Below, piece by piece: positions 7,409-15,627 of a stretch of 64,000 bases of DNA. Both the position numbers and the translations under genes were made by a program. A model generated the notes under the pieces. It saw nothing but the letters and a program-made list of their open reading frames with translations, was not told the DNA's origin and did no database searches. Location of the stretch: positions 1-64,000 of the forward strand of contig JBDTYM010000003.1 in assembly GCA_040005635.1 (NCBI GenBank), written 5' to 3'. How positions within the stretch are numbered: the first letter of the stretch is position 1; each line of letters starts with the position of its first letter. This DNA comes from Dokdonella_A sp040005635 (GTDB lineage Bacteria > Pseudomonadota > Gammaproteobacteria > Xanthomonadales > Rhodanobacteraceae).

Positions 7409-8992
7409 GTGGCTCGCACGATGCTGGTCGATTTGTTGCGTCGCTCTGCCGCGCTGGCAGCCCATGTGCGTGCCTCGGGCGAGCCGCTCGACGAGGCGAT
7501 CCTGCGTGAACGCGAATGCCGGTTCGATCGCGCACGCCGACGCTTCCTGCGCCAGTCGCTCGGTGCATCGGCCGGCTTGCTGCTCGCTGCGTGTGCGCCG
7601 CTGCCGCAGCGCAGGGATGAACGCGACGACGTCGTCATCGTCGGCGCCGGCATCGCCGGTCTGAGTTGCGCGTGGCGCCTGCGTCAGTCCGCTGTCAGTG
7701 TGCGGCTGTACGAAGCGCAGGAACGCATCGGCGGACGCGTATTGAGCCTGCGCGGACATTTCGCCGACGCCCAAGTGTGCGAACTAGGGGGCGAGTTGAT
7801 CGACAGCGGTCATGTGCGCATGCACGCACTGGCCGCCGAATTCGGTCTGGCACTCGATGATCTCGCCGAGGACCCGACCAGCGGCTACGGCGATGTCTGG
7901 TTCTGCGACGGACGCCGCTACAGTGAAACCGAGATCCTGCGCGAATTCGCGCCCCTGGCGGCGGCGATCCGGCGCGACGCCGAGACGCTGCCGGAGGCGC
8001 AGATCACCTACGCGGCGCCCGGTGGCGCCGCGGCACTCGATCGCGAGTCGCTGACGCAGTGGCTCGATCGCAACGGCGCCTCCGGCTGGCTGCGCCGCCT
8101 GATCGAAGTGGCCTACACGACCGAGATGGGGCTCGACTGCGAACAGCAGTCGGCGCTGAACTTCCTCACCTTCATCGATCCCGGTCTGGATCACTTCCGC
8201 GTTTTCGGCGAAAGCGACGAACGTTTCCATGTGCGTGGCGGCAACGACCAGATCACACAGCGGCTCGGCGCGAAGCTCGACGATGCGCTGACGACGGGCG
8301 CGATTCTCGAAGCCGTGCGCCAGTCGGCCGATGGAACGTACGTATTGAGCTTCAAGCGTGGCAGCGGTGCATTCGAGGTGAAGGCGCGACGCGTCGTGCT
8401 CGCCTTGCCATTCACGCTGTTGCGGCAGGTGCGCCTCGATCTCGAGCTGCCTGCGCCGAAACGGCGCGCGATCACCGAGCTCGGCTATGGCACCAACGCG
8501 AAGCTGATGATCGGGTTCGACGAACGCGTCTGGCGCACGCGCCATGCAAGCGGCGGCAGCACGTACAGCGACCTGCCGCCGCAGACGACCTGGGAGACCA
8601 GTCGCATGCAGGCCGGCGCAGCTGGCATCCTGACCAATTTCGTCGGTGGCCGCCATGGACTCGCGATCGGCAGCGGCACGCCGAAGGAACAGGCCGATGC
8701 GGCGACGCGCCAGCTCGATGCGATTTTTCCGGGACTCGGCAGCGCGCGCGTCGGCATGCGCGAAGCGCGCTTCCACTGGCCGACGTTTGCGTGGACACAG
8801 GGCAGCTACGCCTGTTTCACGCCAGGGCAGTGGACGACCTTGCGCGGCGCGATCGGCGAGCGCGTCGGCAACCTGCATTTCGCCGGCGAACACTGCGCCT
8901 TCGACAACCAGGGCTTCATGGAAGGCGGCGTCGAGACCGGCGAGTGGGCGGCGCAGGCTATTCTGGCGGGGCGCACTGCGAGCGCGGCCTGA
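7409..8992 (+). CDS. Tat-exported flavin amine oxidase family protein
   Basis: A 527-residue FAD-dependent oxidase of the monoamine oxidase family. The dinucleotide-binding motif VIVGAGIAGLSCAWRL and the follow-on IGGRV lie at about residues 73-110. The C-terminal FAD contact NLHFAGEHCAFDNQGFMEGG is intact. Upstream is a twin-arginine signal (RRRFLRQSLGASAG) running into a lipobox-like LLAAC, so the enzyme is probably Tat-exported and lipid-anchored. Substrate unknown. Start is uncertain: the GTG at 7409 sits only 2 nt after GGAAGG, and an ATG at 7421 is possible. It follows the ABC operon by 68 nt on the same strand. Confidence 0.88.
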   Translation: MARTMLVDLLRRSAALAAHVRASGEPLDEAILRERECRFDRARRRFLRQSLGASAGLLLAACAPLPQRRDERDDVVIVGAGIAGLSCAWRLRQSAVSVRLYEAQERIGGRVLSLRGHFADAQVCELGGELIDSGHVRMHALAAEFGLALDDLAEDPTSGYGDVWFCDGRRYSETEILREFAPLAAAIRRDAETLPEAQITYAAPGGAAALDRESLTQWLDRNGASGWLRRLIEVAYTTEMGLDCEQQSALNFLTFIDPGLDHFRVFGESDERFHVRGGNDQITQRLGAKLDDALTTGAILEAVRQSADGTYVLSFKRGSGAFEVKARRVVLALPFTLLRQVRLDLELPAPKRRAITELGYGTNAKLMIGFDERVWRTRHASGGSTYSDLPPQTTWETSRMQAGAAGILTNFVGGRHGLAIGSGTPKEQADAATRQLDAIFPGLGSARVGMREARFHWPTFAWTQGSYACFTPGQWTTLRGAIGERVGNLHFAGEHCAFDNQGFMEGGVETGEWAAQAILAGRTASAA

Positions 8993-9085
8993 GAGCTGCG
9001 ACGCAGGCGCGACCCCGTGCGGCCGCGCCAATCCGGCCGCGCTGCCGCCGCTTTCCAGAGCCGTGCACAGGGTTTTGCGGCCAAC

Positions 9086-9592
9086 TCATCCTGTAAGACC
9101 GTCGCCGCCGTGCTCGTCGACTTTCGGCTTGGGCGGCCGCACGATGACGTTGGTGCCGAGAATGAGGACACCTGTCGTCACGCGGACTCCGTCGGCATCG
9201 ATGATGCAGTCCCACATGCGCGCTTCGGCTTTCGGCGGCACGCGGACACTGACGACTTGTCGCAGGCTCGATCTCAGCACCCGCGCCTCGGACAGTGAAG
9301 CGCTTTTCGTTCCGCCGCGCGCTGCCTTCGCGGCTGCCGCCCGGTTGGCTCGCGTCAGCTTGGCGCCGGGTTCGAGCGTGATCTTGAAGGCGCGGCGTTC
9401 GCCCGGCGGCGTGTGCCAGATCACCTCGCCGCCCGCCACGATCATGGCCGGGTCGATGTCGACACGGGGTTTGCCGTCGCCGGCAAAGGACACCTCGATG
9501 GCGGCGAACATCGGCAGTTCGACGACCTCCGGCGCGGCGGCCGGTCCATTCTTCGCCGGCGCCTTGCGCACCGCTTTGTTCTTCGTTGCCAT
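9086..9592 (-). CDS. Hypothetical cytoplasmic protein
   Basis: A 168-residue protein I do not recognise. It has a Lys/Ala-rich N-terminus (ATKNKAVRKAPAKNG), no signal peptide and no membrane segment. The rest alternates charged and beta-prone stretches (EVIWHTPPGERRAFKITLEPG; SVRVPPKAEARMWDCIIDADG). ATG 9592 is preferred over the GTG one codon upstream because CCGGAG lies 6 nt before it. It lies 45 nt downstream of the CadC-like regulator on the same strand and may be co-transcribed with it. Confidence 0.65.
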   Translation of the reverse strand: MATKNKAVRKAPAKNGPAAAPEVVELPMFAAIEVSFAGDGKPRVDIDPAMIVAGGEVIWHTPPGERRAFKITLEPGAKLTRANRAAAAKAARGGTKSASLSEARVLRSSLRQVVSVRVPPKAEARMWDCIIDADGVRVTTGVLILGTNVIVRPPKPKVDEHGGDGLTG

Positions 9593-9637
9593 CACGTGCT
9601 CCGGGTTGTTGCTCAGTCCTTCGAGCGGGATCGAGTC

Positions 9638-11719
9638 CTAACGGGTTACGGTTTGTCCTGCGGGATCGATTGCGGAATAGCGCTGCAGGACCGGATCGGT
9701 CGCAATCGTGCTCGACGCTATTCCGCCGGCGAGCGCGGCAGCCACGCGTTTGCGCGCTTGTTCGGTGTCGCCGAGAGCGGTCAACGTTTGCGCATTGTTG
9801 CGCGCGACCTCGCCGCGCTCGGTACCCAGCGCTTCGGAGCGGGCAACCAGTTCGCGAGCCTTCGCCGCCTCGCCGAGATTGGCGCGATACCAGCCGAGCG
9901 CAGCGAGCGCCTTCGCATCGTCGGGTTTGATGGCCACATAGCGCTCGGCCATGTCGGCTGCACGACGGTACGGCTCGCGCGCCTGCGATGCGGTGTCCGG
10001 CAAAGCCCGCAACGCATCGCCGAGGGAGCCCCAGATCAGGAAATCGTCCGCATCGAGCGCGATGGCGCGGCGGAACAACGCCGCTGCCGCTGCGTAGTCT
10101 CCCGAGCGGTACTTGAGCTCGCCATAGTTGCTCAGCGCCGCGTCGTTCGGCTGGATCTCGATCGAGCGCCCGAACGCCTCGCCCGCATGTTCGAGGTCGC
10201 CGACGGTGAGGTAGATACCGCCGAGGCTGCCCCACCACTCCGCTTCGTCCGGTTGCAGCTTCAGTGCTTCGAGATACGCCGCTATCGCTTCCGCGTGATG
10301 ACCGGCGAGATACTGCTGGTAGCCGATCTCGGCATGGATCGAGCCGTCGCCCGGTCGCAGCGCGCGCGCGCGCTCGAAGTCGGCGAGTGCGAGGTCCTGC
10401 CGTCCTTGCGCGGCTTGCGTCTTCGCCAAGCCGAGGTAGACGTCCGGCGCGAGCGCGGGATCGCCGCGGACTTTCGCGTAGTAGTCGACCGCTTCGCTCC
10501 ACTCGCCGTGCGCGCGATGCAATTCGGCGAGCGCAAGATTGACCTCGCCCAGCGTCGGATCCATGGCCACGGCGCGCAGGCAGGCCGCGCGGGCGCGCGT
10601 GAAGGCGTTGGCGTCGCGCAGGCTCTCGAAGCGGCCGCGCTCGGAACGGCAGATGCCCGCCTGCGCGCGAGCGAAGTCGGCATCGGCGGCGAGCGCTTCT
10701 CTGAAGAAACCGATTGCGCTGTCGGCGTGGCCGCCGGCGTCGGTCTGCTGCAATTGCTGCAGGCCTTTCAGATAGGCCTCGTACGCGGTCGTGTTCTTCG
10801 TCGGGGTCAGCCGCCGCGTCAATGCTTCGCTACGACCGGGCAGGGTGCCGAGCAGCGATTGCACCACCTCGTTGGCAATGTCGCTTTGCGTGGCGAACAC
10901 GCCGGACATCTCGCGATCGTAGGTATGGCTCCACAGCGTGTAGCCGGTCGCGGTGTCGGACAGGCGTGCGTTGATGCGGATGCGCGGTCCCTCGCGTCGC
11001 ACGCTCGCGTCGAGCACGCTAGCGACGCCGAGTCGCGCGCCGATAGCCTTCGCATCCGCGCCGCGATTCGACGATGTCGGCGACATCTGTGCAGCCACCG
11101 AGAGTCCCTCGACGCCGGCCAGTGCATCGTGCATCTCCAGCGCAAGTCCCTCGGCGAAATAGCCGTCGTCCTGGCTGCTGCTGAGGCTGGTGAACGGAAG
11201 GATTGCAATCGAGGCAGGCGGGCGAGTCCACGTCGCGTTGCGGCCCGTCCAGACGGTCGCGGCGATCGCCAGTGCGGCTACCGCTGCGAGTGCGAAGCCG
11301 ATGCGCCGCTTCAACGCGGGCGCAGGTTTTCCTTCTGCATTCGCGGCGGCCGCAGGCGTTTGCTCGGTCGCCGCCGGCGCCGGAGGCACGACCGCAATCC
11401 GCTGCACCTCGCCGATGAAGCGATAGCCGAGGCTGTGCAAGGTCTGGATGTAGCGCGGATGCTCGGCGTCGTCGCCGAGCGCTTTGCGCAGCTGGGTCAC
11501 GACGCGGTTGAGTACGCCCGGCGTGACGTGACGGTGGCCCCAGACGCGGTCCAGCAGTTCGTCGCGCTCCAGCGCCTTGCCGGACTGTTCCAGCAGCGCC
11601 ACCAGCACCGCGAAGGCTTTCGGTTCCACGCCCAGCTCGCCGCCGTTCCGCGTGATCCGGTGGGCGGCAGGGTCGACCTCGACATCGCCAAAGCGATAGA
11701 TCCACGCCTCCGCGCTCAC
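9638..11719 (-). CDS. CadC-like membrane-bound transcriptional regulator with TPR sensor
   Basis: A 693-residue one-component regulator. Residues 8-105 form an OmpR/PhoB-type winged helix (EPKAFAVLVALLEQSGKALERDELLDRVW; NRVVTQLRKALGDD; LHSLGYRF). A Pro/Ala linker leads to one membrane helix (about 140-158). The C-terminal part begins with a TolB/adenylate-cyclase-associated segment (PASIAILPFTSLSSSQDDGYFAEGL) and continues as TPR repeats (EAIAAYLEALKLQPDEAEWW and others). GTG at 11719 is chosen for its GGGGAG site 8 nt upstream. DNA binding in the cytoplasm with a periplasmic sensor is known for CadC; the signal here is unknown. Confidence 0.9.
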   Translation of the reverse strand: MSAEAWIYRFGDVEVDPAAHRITRNGGELGVEPKAFAVLVALLEQSGKALERDELLDRVWGHRHVTPGVLNRVVTQLRKALGDDAEHPRYIQTLHSLGYRFIGEVQRIAVVPPAPAATEQTPAAAANAEGKPAPALKRRIGFALAAVAALAIAATVWTGRNATWTRPPASIAILPFTSLSSSQDDGYFAEGLALEMHDALAGVEGLSVAAQMSPTSSNRGADAKAIGARLGVASVLDASVRREGPRIRINARLSDTATGYTLWSHTYDREMSGVFATQSDIANEVVQSLLGTLPGRSEALTRRLTPTKNTTAYEAYLKGLQQLQQTDAGGHADSAIGFFREALAADADFARAQAGICRSERGRFESLRDANAFTRARAACLRAVAMDPTLGEVNLALAELHRAHGEWSEAVDYYAKVRGDPALAPDVYLGLAKTQAAQGRQDLALADFERARALRPGDGSIHAEIGYQQYLAGHHAEAIAAYLEALKLQPDEAEWWGSLGGIYLTVGDLEHAGEAFGRSIEIQPNDAALSNYGELKYRSGDYAAAAALFRRAIALDADDFLIWGSLGDALRALPDTASQAREPYRRAADMAERYVAIKPDDAKALAALGWYRANLGEAAKARELVARSEALGTERGEVARNNAQTLTALGDTEQARKRVAAALAGGIASSTIATDPVLQRYSAIDPAGQTVTR

Positions 11720-11906
11720 GGAACGGACTCCCCAGCCAGCGTCGACGCCACGATACACCTCGGCGGACCCGTAAATCACAAAAAACCCGATTGGCGCATG
11801 ACTCCCGCGAAGCATCCACCGGGTTGCCTCAAGCATTACGGCATGCGGAGGACGACGCTGACATCGCGCGGAATCGCCGCGCTCAAACCCGCTACGGGAG
11901 TCCGTC

Positions 11907-12548
11907 ATGTACTTGAATCTCGCCACCCTGCCATTGCCTTCGATGTCCGAATCATTGAACGCTCGCCGACGCCGCCACCGCGTCAGCGGCCTGGAGCTCG
12001 ACAACGGTTCCTTGCCACGCTTTCAGCAGATTGCGCAGTCCCTTCACTCCGAACTGCCGACGCCGAGCGTCGACGCCATCGCGAGCGCAGCACGCGAACT
12101 GATGCATCGGTTCTCCGGTTCGACCCATGCACCCTGCATCCGCCTGCGCCGGCGTTGTCTGACCGCGCTGCGTGCGATGGCGGTTGAGCCAACGTGGCGC
12201 CTGGAACCCTACAAGCAGGAGCGCATCGCCCTGATTGCCGACTACGCCGCCAACGAGGATCGCCTGATTCCCGAGGCAATGCCGGTCATCGGCGGTCTGG
12301 ATGCCGCCGTGCTGGTCGACCTGGCGTGGCCGTCGCTGCGCTTCGAACTGGACGACTACCTCAGTTTTCGTCGTCTGCGCATTGAAGAAGCGACACGGCG
12401 CGGTGTGCACCCGCACGAGACCGCCTATGACCGTGGCCAGTGGCTGCAAGCGCGTTTTGCGGAGCATTCCCTGCTGGCGCAGGCGCGCCGCCATCGCAGC
12501 GAGGGTTATGTCGGCCAGGCCAGCGCCTGCGTGTTCCGCATCCATTGA
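11907..12548 (+). CDS. DUF1232 (YkvA)-like protein
   Basis: A 213-residue protein. The segment 'YAANEDRLIPEAMPVIGGL' followed by DAAVLVDLAWPSLRFELDDY resembles the DUF1232 core (YxxNPxDLIPDxxPxxGxLDDAxxV), but the second conserved Asp of that core is replaced. The N-terminal half is basic and unrelated to anything I recognise. Start could be ATG 11907 or ATG 11943. It is divergent from the CadC-like gene, and a 10-bp perfect hairpin follows it. Confidence 0.65.
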   Translation: MYLNLATLPLPSMSESLNARRRRHRVSGLELDNGSLPRFQQIAQSLHSELPTPSVDAIASAARELMHRFSGSTHAPCIRLRRRCLTALRAMAVEPTWRLEPYKQERIALIADYAANEDRLIPEAMPVIGGLDAAVLVDLAWPSLRFELDDYLSFRRLRIEEATRRGVHPHETAYDRGQWLQARFAEHSLLAQARRHRSEGYVGQASACVFRIH

Positions 12549-12564
12549 TGCGCGCGCCGATCGA

Positions 12565-12597
12565 AGACGGGCCGGGCGTCAAGCGCTCGGCCCGTCT
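12565..12597 (+). terminator. Strong hairpin between convergent genes, no T tract
   Basis: AGACGGGCCG (12565-12574) and CGGCCCGTCT (12588-12597) form a perfect 10-bp stem with a 13-nt loop. It sits 17 nt after the DUF1232-like stop and faces a minus-strand gene ending at 12731. There is no U tract, so its role as a terminator is likely but unproven. Confidence 0.5.
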
Positions 12598-12730
12598 GGA
12601 TTCATGCAAAGCGTGCTTCGCGCGCGCCTCTGCGTCGGCTGATCGAAAGCGTTCGCAGCCGCTGTGGCGGGATGCCGTGTCGAAATCAAATCCTTTTCCG
12701 GCGCGTTCGCAGCGCACCGCGCCACTGCGA

Positions 12731-13447
12731 TCAGTTGCCGTCGAATCCGTTGGCGAAGATGACGTCGGCGAACGGGCAGACCGCGACCTGGCTCAATGCC
12801 ACGCTGTCGACGCCGATCGTCGTGCCGGTGTTCGAAGCGCCCTGTGCAAACGTGTAGAAGTGGATTGCGATGCGGCCGCTGCCGGATTGCGGCATGCCCA
12901 GCGCCGCCGTCGCCGTGAACTCCGTCCACGCGGCCGGATATCCGCCGGCATCGCCGTCGGCGTTGATGTCGAACAGCGTGGTCTGGAAGCCGCCGAGATC
13001 GCCGGATTCGGGACCGGGATCGGTGCAGGGCTCGCTGCCGCCGTCCATGCAGAGCAGGACCTGCAGGCGGTTGGGGGCATCGTTCGCGCCGGCCAGTTCG
13101 CGCGTGTAGAAATCCAGCGTGTTGCCGTCGAAGAACTGGATATCGGGCGTGATCAGCCAGTCGCTGATCACCGGAAACTGCCCGGACGCATTGTCCATGT
13201 CGGCTGACGCGTAGCTGTCGCTCGCGCCGGCCTGCGCAGGAAAGCGCGCGGGAATGCCTTGGAACCAGTTCGTGCTGCCGAGCGGATCGCTGCGGTTGAG
13301 GATCAGCCATCCCTGCGCGCGGAGTTGCGCGACATCGTTGAAGCCTTCGCTGCAGGTAACGGCCGGATTTGCCACGCTGCCGCGAGGTAGCGCCATCGAA
13401 ACGAGTGCGAATGCGATGGTCGAAATGATCGAAGCCGCGGGTTTCAC
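12731..13447 (-). CDS. Exported choice-of-anchor J-like protein with GFD tail
   Basis: A 238-residue predicted exported protein. GTG 13447 is preferred because GGAG lies 7 nt upstream and the signal peptide (KPAASIISTIAFALVSMALP, cleaved near SVA) begins there. The mature part (CSEGFNDVAQL, GWLILNRSDPLGSTNWFQG, SDWLITPDIQF, WTEFTATAAL, GRIAIHFYTF) fits the choice-of-anchor J/cleaved-adhesin beta-sandwich pattern. It ends CPFADVIFANGFDGN, matching the short C-terminal tail on the neighbouring exported proteins. A surface or secreted role is inferred. Confidence 0.8.
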   Translation of the reverse strand: MKPAASIISTIAFALVSMALPRGSVANPAVTCSEGFNDVAQLRAQGWLILNRSDPLGSTNWFQGIPARFPAQAGASDSYASADMDNASGQFPVISDWLITPDIQFFDGNTLDFYTRELAGANDAPNRLQVLLCMDGGSEPCTDPGPESGDLGGFQTTLFDINADGDAGGYPAAWTEFTATAALGMPQSGSGRIAIHFYTFAQGASNTGTTIGVDSVALSQVAVCPFADVIFANGFDGN

Positions 13448-13629
13448 AAGCAGTCTCCAAGGCGGGCTACGTTGTGACATACGTCATTTCGGAACCAATA
13501 GCGACATCGATCGCAGGTCGCGCCCTCGCCAATCGCCTTGGTGCGAGTTGCCTCTCGGTCAGGCGCGGCAAGTGCGCGAGCACGACGACGGCTTCGACCA
13601 GGCCGGTAGTCGTGCACGCGCTGCGCGAC

Positions 13630-15414
13630 TCAGGGCATCTCGAAACCGTTGCAGTAGATCGTGTCGGCGACCGCGCAGGCCGGCGGTGGCAACAACGTCT
13701 GGATTTCATAGGCGCCGAGGTCGGTCGGGCCGAAGTCATTGGCGATATCGGGCAGGTCGAAGGAGCGCGGATTGCCGTCGAGGTCGACGCCGTCGATCGC
13801 GGGCGCTTCGTCGATGCCAGGTGAAGAGCGCTGCAAATGGTAATCGGCGTTTGCCGCATCGACGAATAGGGGAGCACCGGCGAGGATGCCGGGACCATTG
13901 ACGAACGAACGCGTGTCATTGGTCAACACGTACTGCGTGAACAGATTGTCGGCGCTGCCGGTGAATGCCAGGGAGTCCACTTGCTGCGGTTGGTCGATTA
14001 TCGAATCGGTGATTTCGAGCCGGCTCACATTGGCATAGACCACGGGGTCGGTGCTGCCGAGCTGGTTGTGCGTGAGCGTGCAGGAGTGCACGAACAGGTT
14101 GGTGTCGGCTGCGCCGCCGTCACCCCACAGCAGGTTGGATGTCAGGCTGTTGTCGGCCAGCAGGCAGTCGTCCAGGATGACACTGCCGAGTTGCGTATCG
14201 GCGATCAACTCGATCAGGCGACCGGCCTGATTGCGGCGCGCGGCAAAACGGCTGGCGAACAGGACACCGCTCGACTGGATCAGCACGGCTGCGCTACCGG
14301 CGTCGCTGGCGATGTTGTCGTCGATCTCGTTGCATAACGGGCCGGCCGCGCAGGCTACGCCGGACGGCGGACGCGGGCACAGCGTCGAATTGAGGTAGAC
14401 GGCCGAACCGTGGTCGTTGTCTTCGTCGGCGTAGATCGCCGAGCCGTTCGCGGCGGTGTTCGCATCGATGGAGAAATCGTTCGCGCACAGCGACGCGATC
14501 GCCCCCTGGTCCGACGACTTGATGTAGATGCCGCCACCGATGTTGCCGGCGTGGTTGCTGGCGACCTGCACCGGATTGCCGGCGTCGGTGGTGTAGAGGT
14601 TCACCGATGCCGTGTCGCCATCGTGTGCGTACATGGCGATGCCGCCGCCGTAGTCGGCCGTGTTGTCGTGAATGCGCGCGCTGCCGTTGAAGCTGGCGGG
14701 TCCGACGATCTGGATGCCGCCGCCGGCGGCGCTGTCGCCCTGTCCGAGCGCCTGGTTGCCGCCGATGTAGATCGGCTGCTCGCCGGCGTTCCATCCTGCA
14801 GTGACCGTCGTCTGTCCCTCGATGCGGATCGCGCCGCCCTGCACCAGCGCAGTATTCGGTCCAATGATCAGGTTCTTCAACATCGACACGCTGGTCGGGC
14901 CCGACGGATTGATCGCGAACGCGCCGCCGTAGCCGGATGTATTGTCGTGAATCCAGTCGTTCTTCAGCGACAGGCTGCCGGCGCCGCCGAAGTAGATCGC
15001 GCCACCCTTGTGGCTGCTGTCCATCGACGCGCCGGTCAGTTCCATGTTCCACAAAAAGACGGTGCTGTTGCCTTCGATCTCGAAGATGCTGTGGCCCGAC
15101 GTGCCGCTGATCCGCGTGGTGGCGTCGCCAGGGTCGAACACACCGCAATTGGGAAAGCCGCCTTCGATGATCACGTCGTCGTCGGTGACGACCAGTTGCT
15201 GCTCGGTGTACGTGAGATTCTGGGCGATGAAAATGTAATCCTCGCCCGGATGAGCCTTGGCCGCGTCGATCGCGTCCTGGATCGACGTGTAGGCGCATCC
15301 CGCATCGCCACCGACGGTATAGACGGCGAAGCCGTCGGGCGCAGTGCCCGCGGCAAGCGCCGATTGCGCTGCGAACAGCGCAAACAAAACCGATGAGATC
15401 GCCCGTACGTTCAT
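13630..15414 (-). CDS. Exported beta-helix protein with choice-of-anchor Q and GFE tail (paralogue 1)
   Basis: A 594-residue exported protein. ATG 15414 follows GAGGAG by 6 nt and opens a signal peptide (VRAISSVLFALFAAQSALA). The body opens with YTVGGDAGCAYTSIQDAID and consists of repeated Asn/Gly-rich strands such as IHDNTADYGGGIAMYAHDGD, typical of a parallel beta-helix. A choice-of-anchor Q stretch (APLFVDAANADYHLQRSSPG, DLGAYE) precedes the end CAVADTIYCNGFEMP. It is a tandem paralogue of the gene at 15628-17400, similar along its whole length. Likely surface-attached or secreted; function unknown. Confidence 0.85.
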   Translation of the reverse strand: MNVRAISSVLFALFAAQSALAAGTAPDGFAVYTVGGDAGCAYTSIQDAIDAAKAHPGEDYIFIAQNLTYTEQQLVVTDDDVIIEGGFPNCGVFDPGDATTRISGTSGHSIFEIEGNSTVFLWNMELTGASMDSSHKGGAIYFGGAGSLSLKNDWIHDNTSGYGGAFAINPSGPTSVSMLKNLIIGPNTALVQGGAIRIEGQTTVTAGWNAGEQPIYIGGNQALGQGDSAAGGGIQIVGPASFNGSARIHDNTADYGGGIAMYAHDGDTASVNLYTTDAGNPVQVASNHAGNIGGGIYIKSSDQGAIASLCANDFSIDANTAANGSAIYADEDNDHGSAVYLNSTLCPRPPSGVACAAGPLCNEIDDNIASDAGSAAVLIQSSGVLFASRFAARRNQAGRLIELIADTQLGSVILDDCLLADNSLTSNLLWGDGGAADTNLFVHSCTLTHNQLGSTDPVVYANVSRLEITDSIIDQPQQVDSLAFTGSADNLFTQYVLTNDTRSFVNGPGILAGAPLFVDAANADYHLQRSSPGIDEAPAIDGVDLDGNPRSFDLPDIANDFGPTDLGAYEIQTLLPPPACAVADTIYCNGFEMP

Positions 15415-15627
15415 CACATGCTCCTCGATAAACCCCCAAGTGGGTCGATCCAGAAGAACGGAATTTTCCGCGCAACTCGGACATCGGCGCCGCCGATGAC
15501 GTCGTATCGATCGCGCGATGCCACGGGGACAGGCGTCGCTCGCGCTCGCGATGCGCGTCGCAAACGAAGACGCCACCCGGCACGCGGAACATAGCGCGTC
15601 GGATGGCGTTTTGCTCTCTTCACAGCG

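Noticed and set aside
6003..7568. 521-codon minus-strand frame opposite the ABC permease
   Set aside because: Arg/His/Gln-rich composition typical of reverse-strand shadows; the plus strand has clear transporter motifs.
9413..12187. 924-codon open frame on the plus strand
   Set aside because: It lies antisense to the CadC-like gene (9638-11719), has Arg/Ala-biased composition, and shows no domain. Long antisense frames are common in this high-GC DNA.
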